Source: Bacilli bacterium
Lineage (GTDB): Bacteria; Bacillota_I; Bacilli_A; RF39; UBA660
Length of the DNA stretch: 6,928 nucleotides
Reading direction: 5' to 3'
Assembly: GCA_017411235.1 (NCBI GenBank)
Contig: JAFPMR010000061.1
Span: 1-6,928 of the forward strand
The notes under the pieces were generated by a model. That model made no database searches. It was not told the origin of the DNA and saw only the letters and a list, made by a program, of their open reading frames with translations. Shown in pieces: positions 1 through 4,924 of the stretch (the stretch's first letter is position 1; every line of letters begins with the position of its first letter). The translations under genes and the position numbers were made by a program.

Positions 1-1
1 A

Positions 2-373
2 GTAAAACTTAATCTTTCAGCTACTACTACACCAGTACTTATAGATAATAAAGGAGCTAACATATTAGCTTGTAAGAATTACAAGCAGGTTTATAGTGGT
101 GTTGGAGTAGATGGAGATGAAGCTTCCTATGCAGGTATGAAAGCATATCAGGTAGTTGATGATGTACAGAATATTGATGTTGCAAATAAAGTAGTACCTA
201 ATATTATTGGTGATGTAACACTTATTGACTTTACATCAGCAGTAAGTGCTACTACAAAGTACTTAGCTATTATGAACTATAATGGTTCAAGTACACTTAC
301 AGTTAAGAATAATGATGTTACAGTTACAGCTGAAGTTGTAGCAATCTTTGAGATTACTTATACACCAGCTTAA
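2..373 (+). CDS. C-terminal part of a phage virion protein, possibly major capsid protein (5' partial)
   Basis: The frame is open from the left edge to TAA at 371-373, giving about 123 residues of a protein whose start lies outside the window. The internal ATG at 137 has no ribosome binding site and is not a credible start. The visible part is rich in Ala, Val, Thr and Asn, has no membrane segment or Cys-rich motif, and reads as beta-strand material (for example TLTVKNNDVTVTAEVVAIFE near the end). I do not recognise the family from sequence alone. Two things suggest a capsid or other abundant virion protein: it lies just upstream of the head-tail connector genes, and its base composition (about 37% GC in two 60-base lines counted) is raised compared with its neighbours and similar to the major tail protein. 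A capsid decoration protein is the main alternative. Confidence 0.5.
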   Translation, partial: VKLNLSATTTPVLIDNKGANILACKNYKQVYSGVGVDGDEASYAGMKAYQVVDDVQNIDVANKVVPNIIGDVTLIDFTSAVSATTKYLAIMNYNGSSTLTVKNNDVTVTAEVVAIFEITYTPA

Positions 374-386
374 AAAATTATGACTA

Positions 387-436
387 AGGGAGGAGACATA
401 ATTTCTTTTGTTTCCTCCCTAAAAATATTTGGAGGA
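387..436 (+). promoter_or_regulatory. Leader with competing SD / anti-SD pairings before the fibre-like gene
   Basis: AGGGAGGA (387-394) is exactly complementary to TCCTCCCT (413-420), giving an 8-bp stem with an 18-base loop. The middle part of the second arm, TCCTCC (413-418), is also exactly complementary to GGAGGA (431-436), which contains the ribosome binding site of the gene starting at 444. The two pairings are mutually exclusive, so the leader could switch between a free and a masked ribosome site. There is no U-tract after 420, so this is not a convincing intrinsic terminator. The complementarity is seen directly; the regulatory role is inference. Confidence 0.4.
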
Positions 437-443
437 TAATAAA

Positions 444-932
444 ATGGCATTAAGTCAAACTACAAGTGAAATAATTAGTAGAGCTATTACAAACTTAAAT
501 AATATTAAAAATGCAATTACTAGTATGGGTGTAGATGCTACAAATATGAGTAGTGATAATTACGCTGATGCTATACAAAATATAAATAAGTTAAATGGTA
601 CAAGTTTAAATATTACACCTAGTACAAGTGTTCAAGAATTTATACCATTAAGTCCTTATAATGGTTATACAAGTGTAAACGTAGAAGCAGTAACAAATAC
701 TGTAGATAATAATATAATAGCAAGTAATATTAAAAGTGGTATTAGTATATTAGGAGTAAATGGTTCTGCTATATGTCCTACATACAGTACAATAGCACCT
801 TCAAGTACAAGTGGTTATAATGAGGGAGATTATTGGTATGTTTACACAGGACATACAGTTGGTTCATATACATATTATGAAATAACATCACAGTATGTAT
901 TTAGTTCAAATGCATGGGTACAGATAGTATAA
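444..932 (+). CDS. Fibre-like phage structural protein with tail-fibre repeat motif
   Basis: 162 residues. The start is set at ATG 444 because GGAGG at 431-435 lies 8 bases upstream; a longer reading from TTG 429 would put the ribosome site inside the gene. Residues 1-50 look like the helical N-terminal module common in Firmicutes phage fibres (ISRAITNLNNIKNAI followed by YADAIQNINKL). Residues 56-110 carry the familiar fibre repeat type: an NITPSTS...FIPLSPYNGYTSVNV unit (57-80), then NIKSGISILGVNGS (95-108). The C-terminal part (about 117-162, with EGDYWYV and a terminal NAWVQIV) resembles aromatic-rich tips of fibre proteins. There is no membrane segment. Position between a likely capsid gene and the head-tail connector suggests a head fibre or decoration protein, perhaps binding surface glycans, rather than a tail-tip fibre. 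The fold is recognised by motif only; the ligand is unknown. Confidence 0.6.
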   Translation: MALSQTTSEIISRAITNLNNIKNAITSMGVDATNMSSDNYADAIQNINKLNGTSLNITPSTSVQEFIPLSPYNGYTSVNVEAVTNTVDNNIIASNIKSGISILGVNGSAICPTYSTIAPSSTSGYNEGDYWYVYTGHTVGSYTYYEITSQYVFSSNAWVQIV

Positions 933-943
933 TTATAACATTG

Positions 944-962
944 TAATAAAATATTTTTATTA
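944..962 (+). repeat. AT-only inverted repeat after the fibre-like gene
   Basis: TAATAAAA (944-951) and TTTTATTA (955-962) form an 8-bp stem of A-T pairs with a 3-base loop, 12 bases past the stop codon. It lacks G-C pairs, so it is a poor terminator and may be only an effect of AT-rich sequence. A second weak dyad, TTAGG (967-971) with CCTAA (985-989), lies in the same 100-base gap. No convincing promoter is visible there. Confidence 0.25.
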
Positions 963-1032
963 AGAATTAGGGCTAACATAGATACCTAACTACTAATATT
1001 AATATAAGCACAGGAATAGGAGGTTTAAATTT

Positions 1033-1542
1033 ATGTCAGTTGAATTAGTTGTAGGACAGAATTGTTACTTTGATGTAGCAGAAGCAAACCAAATGATAAG
1101 TGATAACTTTCTTCCTAGTGAAGTAGAATACATAGAATGGAATAAACTTACAAATGAACAAAAAACTGTTATCATTTATAGAAATACACAATTTATTGAG
1201 AATTATAATATGTTTTGGAGAGGTTGTAAAATATACAATATACAGTCAATGCAATTTCCTCGTAATATTGATGGAACTACTGTTGAATGTCCTGATATAG
1301 TTAAACTAGGTATACTGATGAATGGTGTTAATTCATTAGTAAAAGTAACAGATACTAATAATACAGAATATGGAAGTTTAATAGATGCAGGAATAGAAAA
1401 ATTTGCAGACGGTTCAGGTGCATCTGTTACATTCAAATCTGATGCTAATAGAACTTCTAAATATAGTACATTACCTGGTTATGAAAATATTTATAAGAGT
1501 GTGTTTAGAACATACTTTAGTAAATATAGTTTAATAGTTTAA
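1033..1542 (+). CDS. Head-tail connector protein, gp6 / DnaT-like family
   Basis: 169 residues, started at ATG 1033 with TAGGAGG at 1017-1023, nine bases upstream. The protein follows the pattern of the phage family often labelled 'DnaT-like ssDNA-binding protein', whose members sit in the head-tail connector position: an N-terminal helix with DVAEANQMISD (14-24), a W-x-x-L-x-x-E-Q-K helix (36-44), a YRNTQFIENYNMFWRG segment (49-64), then QSMQFPR (71-77), matching the family's typical Q-x-L-x-W/F-P-R signature. A Pro (P87) then leads into the next helix (PDIVKLGIL), also typical. Connectors of this type form a ring beneath the portal and start the neck. The DNA-binding label is historical and I would not infer replication activity. 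The next gene begins 14 bases after the stop. Confidence 0.72.
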   Translation: MSVELVVGQNCYFDVAEANQMISDNFLPSEVEYIEWNKLTNEQKTVIIYRNTQFIENYNMFWRGCKIYNIQSMQFPRNIDGTTVECPDIVKLGILMNGVNSLVKVTDTNNTEYGSLIDAGIEKFADGSGASVTFKSDANRTSKYSTLPGYENIYKSVFRTYFSKYSLIV

Positions 1543-1556
1543 TGGAGGAAGGACAA

Positions 1557-1934
1557 ATGTTTAAGAACAAAATATTAAGGGAGGAGCATGATGAAATGTT
1601 GAGAGAGACAAGGGAGTCAAAGGATAAAAAGGAAATTGTAGAACATTTTGATAAAAGCTTAGATCATGTAGTTAAAACAATTAGTGTCAGTATAGATGCA
1701 TTAAAAGATGATGTTAGGGAAGTAAAAGATGAAATTAAGAAACATTCTGATTCTATTGATACAATCAATAAAGATAAGATTAGAATGGAAGATAGTATAA
1801 AACATTTAAGTGAGAAGATAGAAAAGCAGGAAGTAAAAAATGATAAAACAAAAACATGGGTTGTAGGTTTAGCAGGAGCTATCATAATATATATAGTTCA
1901 ACACCTCTTAAGTATTCCTGGGTTATTTCAATAA
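1557..1934 (+). CDS. Coiled-coil protein with C-terminal membrane anchor, XhlA-like
   Basis: 125 residues. I chose ATG 1557 because GGAGG at 1544-1548 lies 8 bases upstream; the earlier ATG at 1542, which overlaps the previous stop codon by one base, has that ribosome site inside its own coding sequence. Residues 1-100 are highly charged (Lys, Glu, Asp) with heptad-like spacing of Ile, Leu and Val, so a long helix or coiled coil is expected. Residues 101-120 (WVVGLAGAIIIYIVQHLLSI) form one membrane segment, leaving only five residues after it. This architecture matches the haemolysin XhlA family, which accompanies holins in some Bacillus prophages and helps lysis from the membrane. The match is by architecture rather than diagnostic residues, so a structural or host-membrane role is possible. 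It is the first of three membrane protein genes in a row. Confidence 0.5.
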   Translation: MFKNKILREEHDEMLRETRESKDKKEIVEHFDKSLDHVVKTISVSIDALKDDVREVKDEIKKHSDSIDTINKDKIRMEDSIKHLSEKIEKQEVKNDKTKTWVVGLAGAIIIYIVQHLLSIPGLFQ

Positions 1935-2006
1935 GTTACATATATAAGTCAACATTTTATAAACTTTATTTTATGTTGATGAATAATTATCACTCAAAGA
2001 TATTAA

Positions 2007-2059
2007 GTATCACTTACTTAATAAATTTCATATAGTGAAATAGTATAAGTAAGTGATAC
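2007..2059 (+). repeat. Nested 14-bp inverted repeat in a 204-base gap
   Basis: GTATCACTTACTTA (2007-2020) is a perfect inverted repeat of TAAGTAAGTGATAC (2046-2059). Inside lies a second dyad, ATTTCA (2025-2030) with TGAAAT (2036-2041), around loop TATAG. The element sits in the 204-base gap 1935-2138, the longest gap in the window, upstream of the two-gene membrane cassette. The same gap has a shorter dyad, TCAACAT with ATGTTGA, at about 1949-1979. A weak promoter-like match, TTGATG (1976-1981) and GATATT (1999-2004) with a 17-base spacer, precedes it. No gene with a ribosome site is seen in the gap. An operator, cruciform or RNA hairpin are all possible. Confidence 0.55.
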
Positions 2060-2138
2060 ATGATACAAAAATATATTATTACATATATGTAAAAAGTTAT
2101 ATAAACCATCTAATAAAATTTTTGGAGGATTTTGTGAG

Positions 2139-2429
2139 ATGAAAATAAACATAGAATTTGGAAATAAACAAATAAATAAAAAGCAATACAGTAAAGTGTG
2201 GATGACACGTTGGCAAGTATTTTGTATGATATGGTTAAGTGTTTATTTCATAGTAGATATTTATTATTATCAAGCTATAAATATAAATAACATAATACAA
2301 TTACTAGTTGGTTCCATAATAGCTACGGTTATTCCTTATTTTGCTAAAAGTTATTTGGAGACAAAAGCAGAGAAGCAAAATGAGATTAACAATATAAAAG
2401 TAGAAGAGACAAATGAGGAGGTAGGATAA
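2139..2429 (+). CDS. Small two-helix membrane protein (holin-like candidate)
   Basis: 96 residues, started at ATG 2139 with GGAGG at 2124-2128, ten bases upstream. Residues 1-25 are polar and basic (many Lys, Asn and Gln). Two hydrophobic segments follow: about 26-46 (QVFCMIWLSVYFIVDIYYY) and about 50-70 (NIIQLLVGSIIATVIPYFAK). The tail (71-96) is charged and mostly acidic. Size and two-helix layout suit a phage holin or antiholin, but I recognise no specific family motif. The gene is translationally coupled to the next: its TAA (2427-2429) shares one base with the following ATG, and its last codons contain that gene's ribosome site GAGGAGG (2415-2421). Coupling to an LL-H-holin-like protein makes a joint membrane role likely. 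No signal peptide cleavage site is evident. Confidence 0.5.
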   Translation: MKINIEFGNKQINKKQYSKVWMTRWQVFCMIWLSVYFIVDIYYYQAININNIIQLLVGSIIATVIPYFAKSYLETKAEKQNEINNIKVEETNEEVG

Positions 2430-2851
2430 TGAGTAATGTAATTAGTTTCATCCTAAACAATTGGTACTTAATAGTTGGCGGTATTGCTATTATTGCTTTA
2501 GTAGTAGCAAGAATACTTGGTTTTATCAAGTTACCTACAGACAAACAGTTAGAGAGAGTCAAAGAGTGGTTAAAGTATGCTGTTATGAAAGCAGAAAAGG
2601 AACTTGGTACTGGAACTGGTCAGGCTAAGTTAAGATTGGTATATGATTGGTTTATTACTAGGTTTCCAGTATTTAGTAAGATAATTACATTTAATTATTT
2701 TAGTAAATTAGTTGACTACGCTTTGGAATGGTTAAATAAACAGTTAGAGGGAAATGAAGCAATTCAGAATTATGTATATGGTGATGATGGAATAGAAAAG
2801 CAAATTGTAAATGAAGATGACATTGAATTTGATGATATAGATATGATGTAA
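2429..2851 (+). CDS. Phage holin, LL-H-type (putative)
   Basis: 140 residues, started at ATG 2429, overlapping the previous stop by one base; GAGGAGG at 2415-2421 lies seven bases upstream. Residues 11-33 (NWYLIVGGIAIIALVVARIL) form a single N-terminal membrane segment. The soluble part is the recognisable piece: VKEWLKYAVMKAEKELGTGTGQ (44-65) followed by KLRLVYDWFITRFP (67-80) and FSKLVDYALEWL (91-102). This layout, with A-x-x-E-A/K-x-x-G-T/S-G-x-G-Q-x-K, is what I know from proteins annotated as holin of the LL-H family in Firmicutes phages. The tail after 118 is strongly acidic (DDIEFDDIDMM). A holin would form membrane lesions to release endolysin, but no endolysin gene is nearby and the location inside head-tail genes is odd, so the functional label is tentative while family resemblance is fair. 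Confidence 0.58.
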   Translation: MSNVISFILNNWYLIVGGIAIIALVVARILGFIKLPTDKQLERVKEWLKYAVMKAEKELGTGTGQAKLRLVYDWFITRFPVFSKIITFNYFSKLVDYALEWLNKQLEGNEAIQNYVYGDDGIEKQIVNEDDIEFDDIDMM

Positions 2852-2904
2852 TAGGATAATATCCTTTTACATAAATTACTTTCTTCATTTTTGTATCCTC
2901 CCAT

Positions 2905-2945
2905 TTAGAGTGGTCTGTTTAATATTATTAGGCAGACCACTTTAA
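2905..2945 (+). terminator. 19-bp hairpin closing the membrane-gene cassette; possible terminator
   Basis: Bases 2905-2923 pair with 2927-2945 around a 3-base loop (ATT). The core AGTGGTCTG (2909-2917) / CAGACCACT (2933-2941) is perfect, and three G-U pairs extend it to 19 bp. There is no run of U after the stem (CAAAAGGGAG follows), so it does not meet the usual intrinsic-terminator pattern and may protect or fold mRNA instead. A small palindrome, AGGATA-A-TATCCT (2853-2865), lies two bases after the upstream stop. TATCCTCCC (2894-2902) just before the hairpin can pair through CTCCC (2898-2902) with GGGAG (2951-2955). Confidence 0.45.
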
Positions 2946-2968
2946 CAAAAGGGAGTAAAGGAGTAAAT

Positions 2969-3265
2969 ATGTTTGATAACTTTTATAAAAGTAATATAGA
3001 ATATGAAGAGTTTAATGGAATAGGTTCTAATAATCAGCCTACATTTAAAACAAAAGTAAATATAAAAGGTATAAGAGTAAAAGGACAAATAAAAGTAGTT
3101 CATACTGATGATGGTGATGAGACTACTTGTACAATATGTTATAGAACTAGACAAAGAATAATACCACAAAGTAAATTAAATGGTAGAGAGGTAATGATGT
3201 GTATACCAGTTAATGCCTTATGGGTTTCAGAAGAGCAAGTAGGATATACTAGTTATGTTAAGTGA
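2969..3265 (+). CDS. Probable head-closure / head-tail joining protein
   Basis: 98 residues, ATG 2969, with AAGGAG at 2958-2963 five bases upstream and GGGAG further up (2951-2955). It is a small, probably all-beta protein without membrane segments or signal peptide. The pattern is that of short phage head-closure proteins: an N-terminal acidic stretch, a Pro-containing turn then beta strands NIKGIRVKGQIKVVHTDDGDE (31-51), a middle CTICYRTRQRI segment (54-64), and a C-terminal VGYTSYVK. Proteins of this kind bind under the connector ring and plug the channel after DNA packaging. Assignment rests mainly on gene order (connector before, gp10-like and tail terminator after) and size rather than a diagnostic motif. 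The stop TGA overlaps the ribosome site of the next gene, so the two are probably translated together. Confidence 0.5.
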   Translation: MFDNFYKSNIEYEEFNGIGSNNQPTFKTKVNIKGIRVKGQIKVVHTDDGDETTCTICYRTRQRIIPQSKLNGREVMMCIPVNALWVSEEQVGYTSYVK

Positions 3266-3273
3266 GGTGAGAC

Positions 3274-3711
3274 ATGGCTAAAATTTATTTTGATGTTAAC
3301 AAAGAAGAAGTTTATGAAATAACTAATGATATATTAAAACCTATAGTGGTTATAATGGAAGAACTAACTGAAATAAGACCAGATAGTTCAATGACTCCAG
3401 AAGTTGAAAAAGAAATATTAAATTTAGATATAGACGCTAATTTTGTTTGTGACGGTATTGCTTCAGAAGTTTCACAAGAATTAGCCGAAGAAGTATTAGA
3501 CAGAGCCTTATATTATTGTCCAGTAGATACAGGTAGATTAAAAGAAAGTGGACATATAGAAAGAATAAATGATAGCACTTGCTTGGTTGTGTTTGATTGT
3601 GAATATGCCTGGTATGTTCATGAGCATACATGGAAAGATCACGATTATCCTACTTGTGCTAAGTTTTTAAGTATAGCCATTAAAGAGGTAAAGAAGTTAC
3701 ATAATTTATAA
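3274..3711 (+). CDS. Neck / tail-completion protein, HK97 gp10-like
   Basis: 145 residues, ATG 3274, eight bases after the previous stop, with GAGGTGA at 3264-3270 as ribosome site. The family signature is clear: ALYYCPVDTGRLKESGHIE (78-96), containing the P-V-D-T-G-R-L core at 83-89, then a beta stretch VVFDCEYAWYVHEHT (105-119) and a C-terminal helix with CAKFLSIAIKEVKK (128-141). HK97 gp10-type proteins share this order: helix, PVDTG-x-L turn, strands with Y-A-x-Y-V-H-E, and final FL-x-x-A helix; they act at the neck joining head to tail. The first 65 residues are an acidic, mostly helical extension (ILKPIVVIMEELTEIRPD) that makes the protein somewhat different from the simplest members. 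Five Cys residues (59, 82, 103, 109, 128) are noticeable for a virion protein. Confidence 0.75.
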   Translation: MAKIYFDVNKEEVYEITNDILKPIVVIMEELTEIRPDSSMTPEVEKEILNLDIDANFVCDGIASEVSQELAEEVLDRALYYCPVDTGRLKESGHIERINDSTCLVVFDCEYAWYVHEHTWKDHDYPTCAKFLSIAIKEVKKLHNL

Positions 3712-3776
3712 AGTCAATAATCCAAAAATATGACCTTATATATAATATAATATAGATTAGATTCGAGGTAGGTATA

Positions 3777-4214
3777 ATGGATGAAATAGTAAATAGTCTA
3801 TTTGAACACATAAAGAATAGATTAGATAACACATTTGAATATGGTGATGTTGGAAAAGAACTAATTGACAATGTTCCTAATCATGCAGTATGGGAGCAAT
3901 CAATCCGAGAAGATTGTCAGGGTGATGTAGGAATATTTGAGATTACTAAGACAGAGATAACAAAGTACAGTGGATGTACAATGTATCAAGGAGAAATCCA
4001 GATAGTTGTTGTTTGTAAGTCTAATGATTTAGATAATGCAAAACTTTATTTGAATAATACACTTAAGAATTTAAGAACTAATGTTAGGAGTTCAATGTAT
4101 TGGTTCAAACATATAAAGCTATTAAACCTTAGACCAATGGGAAAAAACAAAGTAGGAAATCAAATGGCTGTTTTAAATATTTCTGTAAAGTATTTAGAGA
4201 ATTTAGGTACATAA
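3777..4214 (+). CDS. Tail terminator protein (putative)
   Basis: 145 residues, ATG 3777, with GAGGTAGG at 3765-3772 upstream. The sequence has the usual tail-terminator layout: an N-terminal helix (MDEIVNSLFEHIKNRL), a segment after NVPNHAVWEQSIRE (32-45), strands GIFEITKTEITKYS (52-65) and MYQGEIQIVVVC (69-80), a helix with LDNAKLYLNNTLKNLR (85-100), and a final strand region ending AVLNISVKYLENL (131-143). Tail terminators form the hexamer that caps the tube and fixes tail length. The call depends on fold pattern plus position between a gp10-like protein and the major tail protein; a minor capsid label is possible in databases. The 65-base gap upstream is very AT-rich with two overlapping TATAAT hexamers (3741-3746, 3746-3751) but no acceptable -35. 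Confidence 0.58.
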   Translation: MDEIVNSLFEHIKNRLDNTFEYGDVGKELIDNVPNHAVWEQSIREDCQGDVGIFEITKTEITKYSGCTMYQGEIQIVVVCKSNDLDNAKLYLNNTLKNLRTNVRSSMYWFKHIKLLNLRPMGKNKVGNQMAVLNISVKYLENLGT

Positions 4215-4225
4215 TAAAATAAGTG

Positions 4226-4247
4226 ATATAGAACAACAGTTCTGTAT
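4226..4247 (+). repeat. Short hairpin after tail terminator gene
   Basis: Bases 4226-4234 pair with 4239-4247 around the tetraloop AACA; eight Watson-Crick pairs and one G-U, with core AGAAC / GTTCT. It starts 11 bases past the stop at 4214. It is followed by TAGAATAAATTTTAATT, a weak U-rich stretch, so partial termination before the major tail protein promoter is conceivable. The pairing is seen; the role is inferred. Confidence 0.4.
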
Positions 4248-4261
4248 AGAATAAATTTTAA

Positions 4262-4290
4262 TTGGTTATAATCCCTGCAGGGCTTATAAT
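4262..4290 (+). promoter_or_regulatory. Promoter-like element with palindrome in spacer, upstream of major tail protein
   Basis: TTGGTT (4262-4267) and a perfect TATAAT (4285-4290) are separated by exactly 17 bases, the ideal spacing for a sigma-70/SigA promoter; the -35 matches TTGACA at only the first three bases. The spacer holds the perfect 10-base palindrome CCCTGCAGGG (4273-4282). It is flanked by TTATAA at 4266-4271 and again at 4284-4289, so the whole 4266-4289 block is one 24-base dyad with a single mismatched pair. A transcript would start near 4297, leaving a leader of about 30 bases before the strong AAGGAGG (4313-4319). The palindrome position suits an operator for a regulator. 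It is also one of the few GC-rich spots in a very AT-rich sequence. Confidence 0.5.
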
Positions 4291-4327
4291 AAATAATAGT
4301 TTAGAATATTAGAAGGAGGAAAAAGAT

Positions 4328-4828
4328 ATGGCTAACCCTTGGTCACAGGCAGTAGCAGGTGATGTTGTCGTAGCTGGTGGTGATAGACTGAAAATTTATT
4401 TTCAGCAGGTAACTTCTAGTACTACAGGTGCTAGTAATATTACACTTACAGCAGATGACAAGACAGGTCAGATTACTGAAATTTCTGGCTTTGGTTCAGA
4501 GACAGAGTCTGTAGAAGTAGGTGGATATGCTTACAAGAAGAAAGGTAAGCTCTTTGGAACATCTACACTTAATGACCTTTCAGTTACTCAGAACCTTGTT
4601 CTTGAGGACAAAGCAGAAGTTGAGTCACTTGCAGATGCAAAGCAGAGACTGGCTATTGTTATCACTTATGATGATGGTCAGACAGGTTCTACAGAAGAGA
4701 TTGTTTATGGTTGTATTGGAACTCTTGGTTCTGTTACATGGACACTTCCTGATGGTGAGCCTGGTACACTTTCTTATACAATTGCTCAGGAATCTGAGAT
4801 TACAGGTACTATTACAGTTCCTGCATGA
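4328..4828 (+). CDS. Major tail protein (tail tube)
   Basis: 166 residues, ATG 4328, with AAGGAGG at 4313-4319 eight bases upstream, the strongest ribosome site in the window, and tandem stop codons TGA TAA at the end. The protein is beta-rich, Gly/Thr/Ser-rich and without membrane segments, as expected for a siphophage tail tube subunit. Recognisable stretches are the N-terminal region leading to DRLKIYF (19-25), ITLTADDKTGQITEISGFG (38-56), a Y-K-K-K-G-K-L loop (69-75) and the C-terminal GTLGSVTWTLPDGEPGTLSYT (131-151). Its position between tail terminator and chaperone/tape-measure genes is the standard one. Two 60-base lines counted by hand gave 38-42% GC against 25-30% in neighbours, with more CTT, AAG and CAG codons, consistent with codon choice for very high expression. 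A promoter-like site upstream and a strong hairpin downstream fit an abundant transcript. Confidence 0.72.
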   Translation: MANPWSQAVAGDVVVAGGDRLKIYFQQVTSSTTGASNITLTADDKTGQITEISGFGSETESVEVGGYAYKKKGKLFGTSTLNDLSVTQNLVLEDKAEVESLADAKQRLAIVITYDDGQTGSTEEIVYGCIGTLGSVTWTLPDGEPGTLSYTIAQESEITGTITVPA

Positions 4829-4841
4829 TAAGATAGTGAAA

Positions 4842-4881
4842 TATGTGGAAGTAATCAATATCACTTGATTACTTCCACATA
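4842..4881 (+). terminator. Perfect 17-bp hairpin after the major tail protein gene
   Basis: TATGTGGAAGTAATCAA (4842-4858) pairs without mismatch with TTGATTACTTCCACATA (4865-4881) around a 6-base loop. It begins 13 bases after the TGA. The following bases (ATTTAAAATTAAAT) are A/T-rich but lack a clean U-run, so full termination is doubtful. Partial termination or 3'-end protection would keep the tail tube message more abundant than the downstream genes. The perfection of a stem this long is direct evidence that it is selected or recently formed. Confidence 0.55.
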
Positions 4882-4924
4882 ATTTAAAATTAAATAGTAA
4901 TTGTTTGTATGGAGGATACAAAGA

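Noticed and set aside
408..422. Tiny leader peptide (TTG TTT CCT CCC TAA) preceded by GGGAGG at 388
   Set aside because: Non-ATG start, spacing to the purine-rich stretch is too long and four codons cannot be distinguished from chance.
1973..2035. 20-codon open frame in the 204-base gap
   Set aside because: No ribosome site before the ATG, and it runs through the inverted repeat that better explains the sequence.
3741..3751. Overlapping TATAAT hexamers before the tail terminator gene as a promoter
   Set aside because: No acceptable -35 at 16-18 bases from either hexamer; the stretch is a run of alternating A and T.
4521..4868. 115-codon open frame on the plus strand overlapping the major tail protein gene
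   Set aside because: It lies in the +1 frame of a well-supported gene, has no ribosome site and reads as low-complexity Leu-rich sequence: a shadow.
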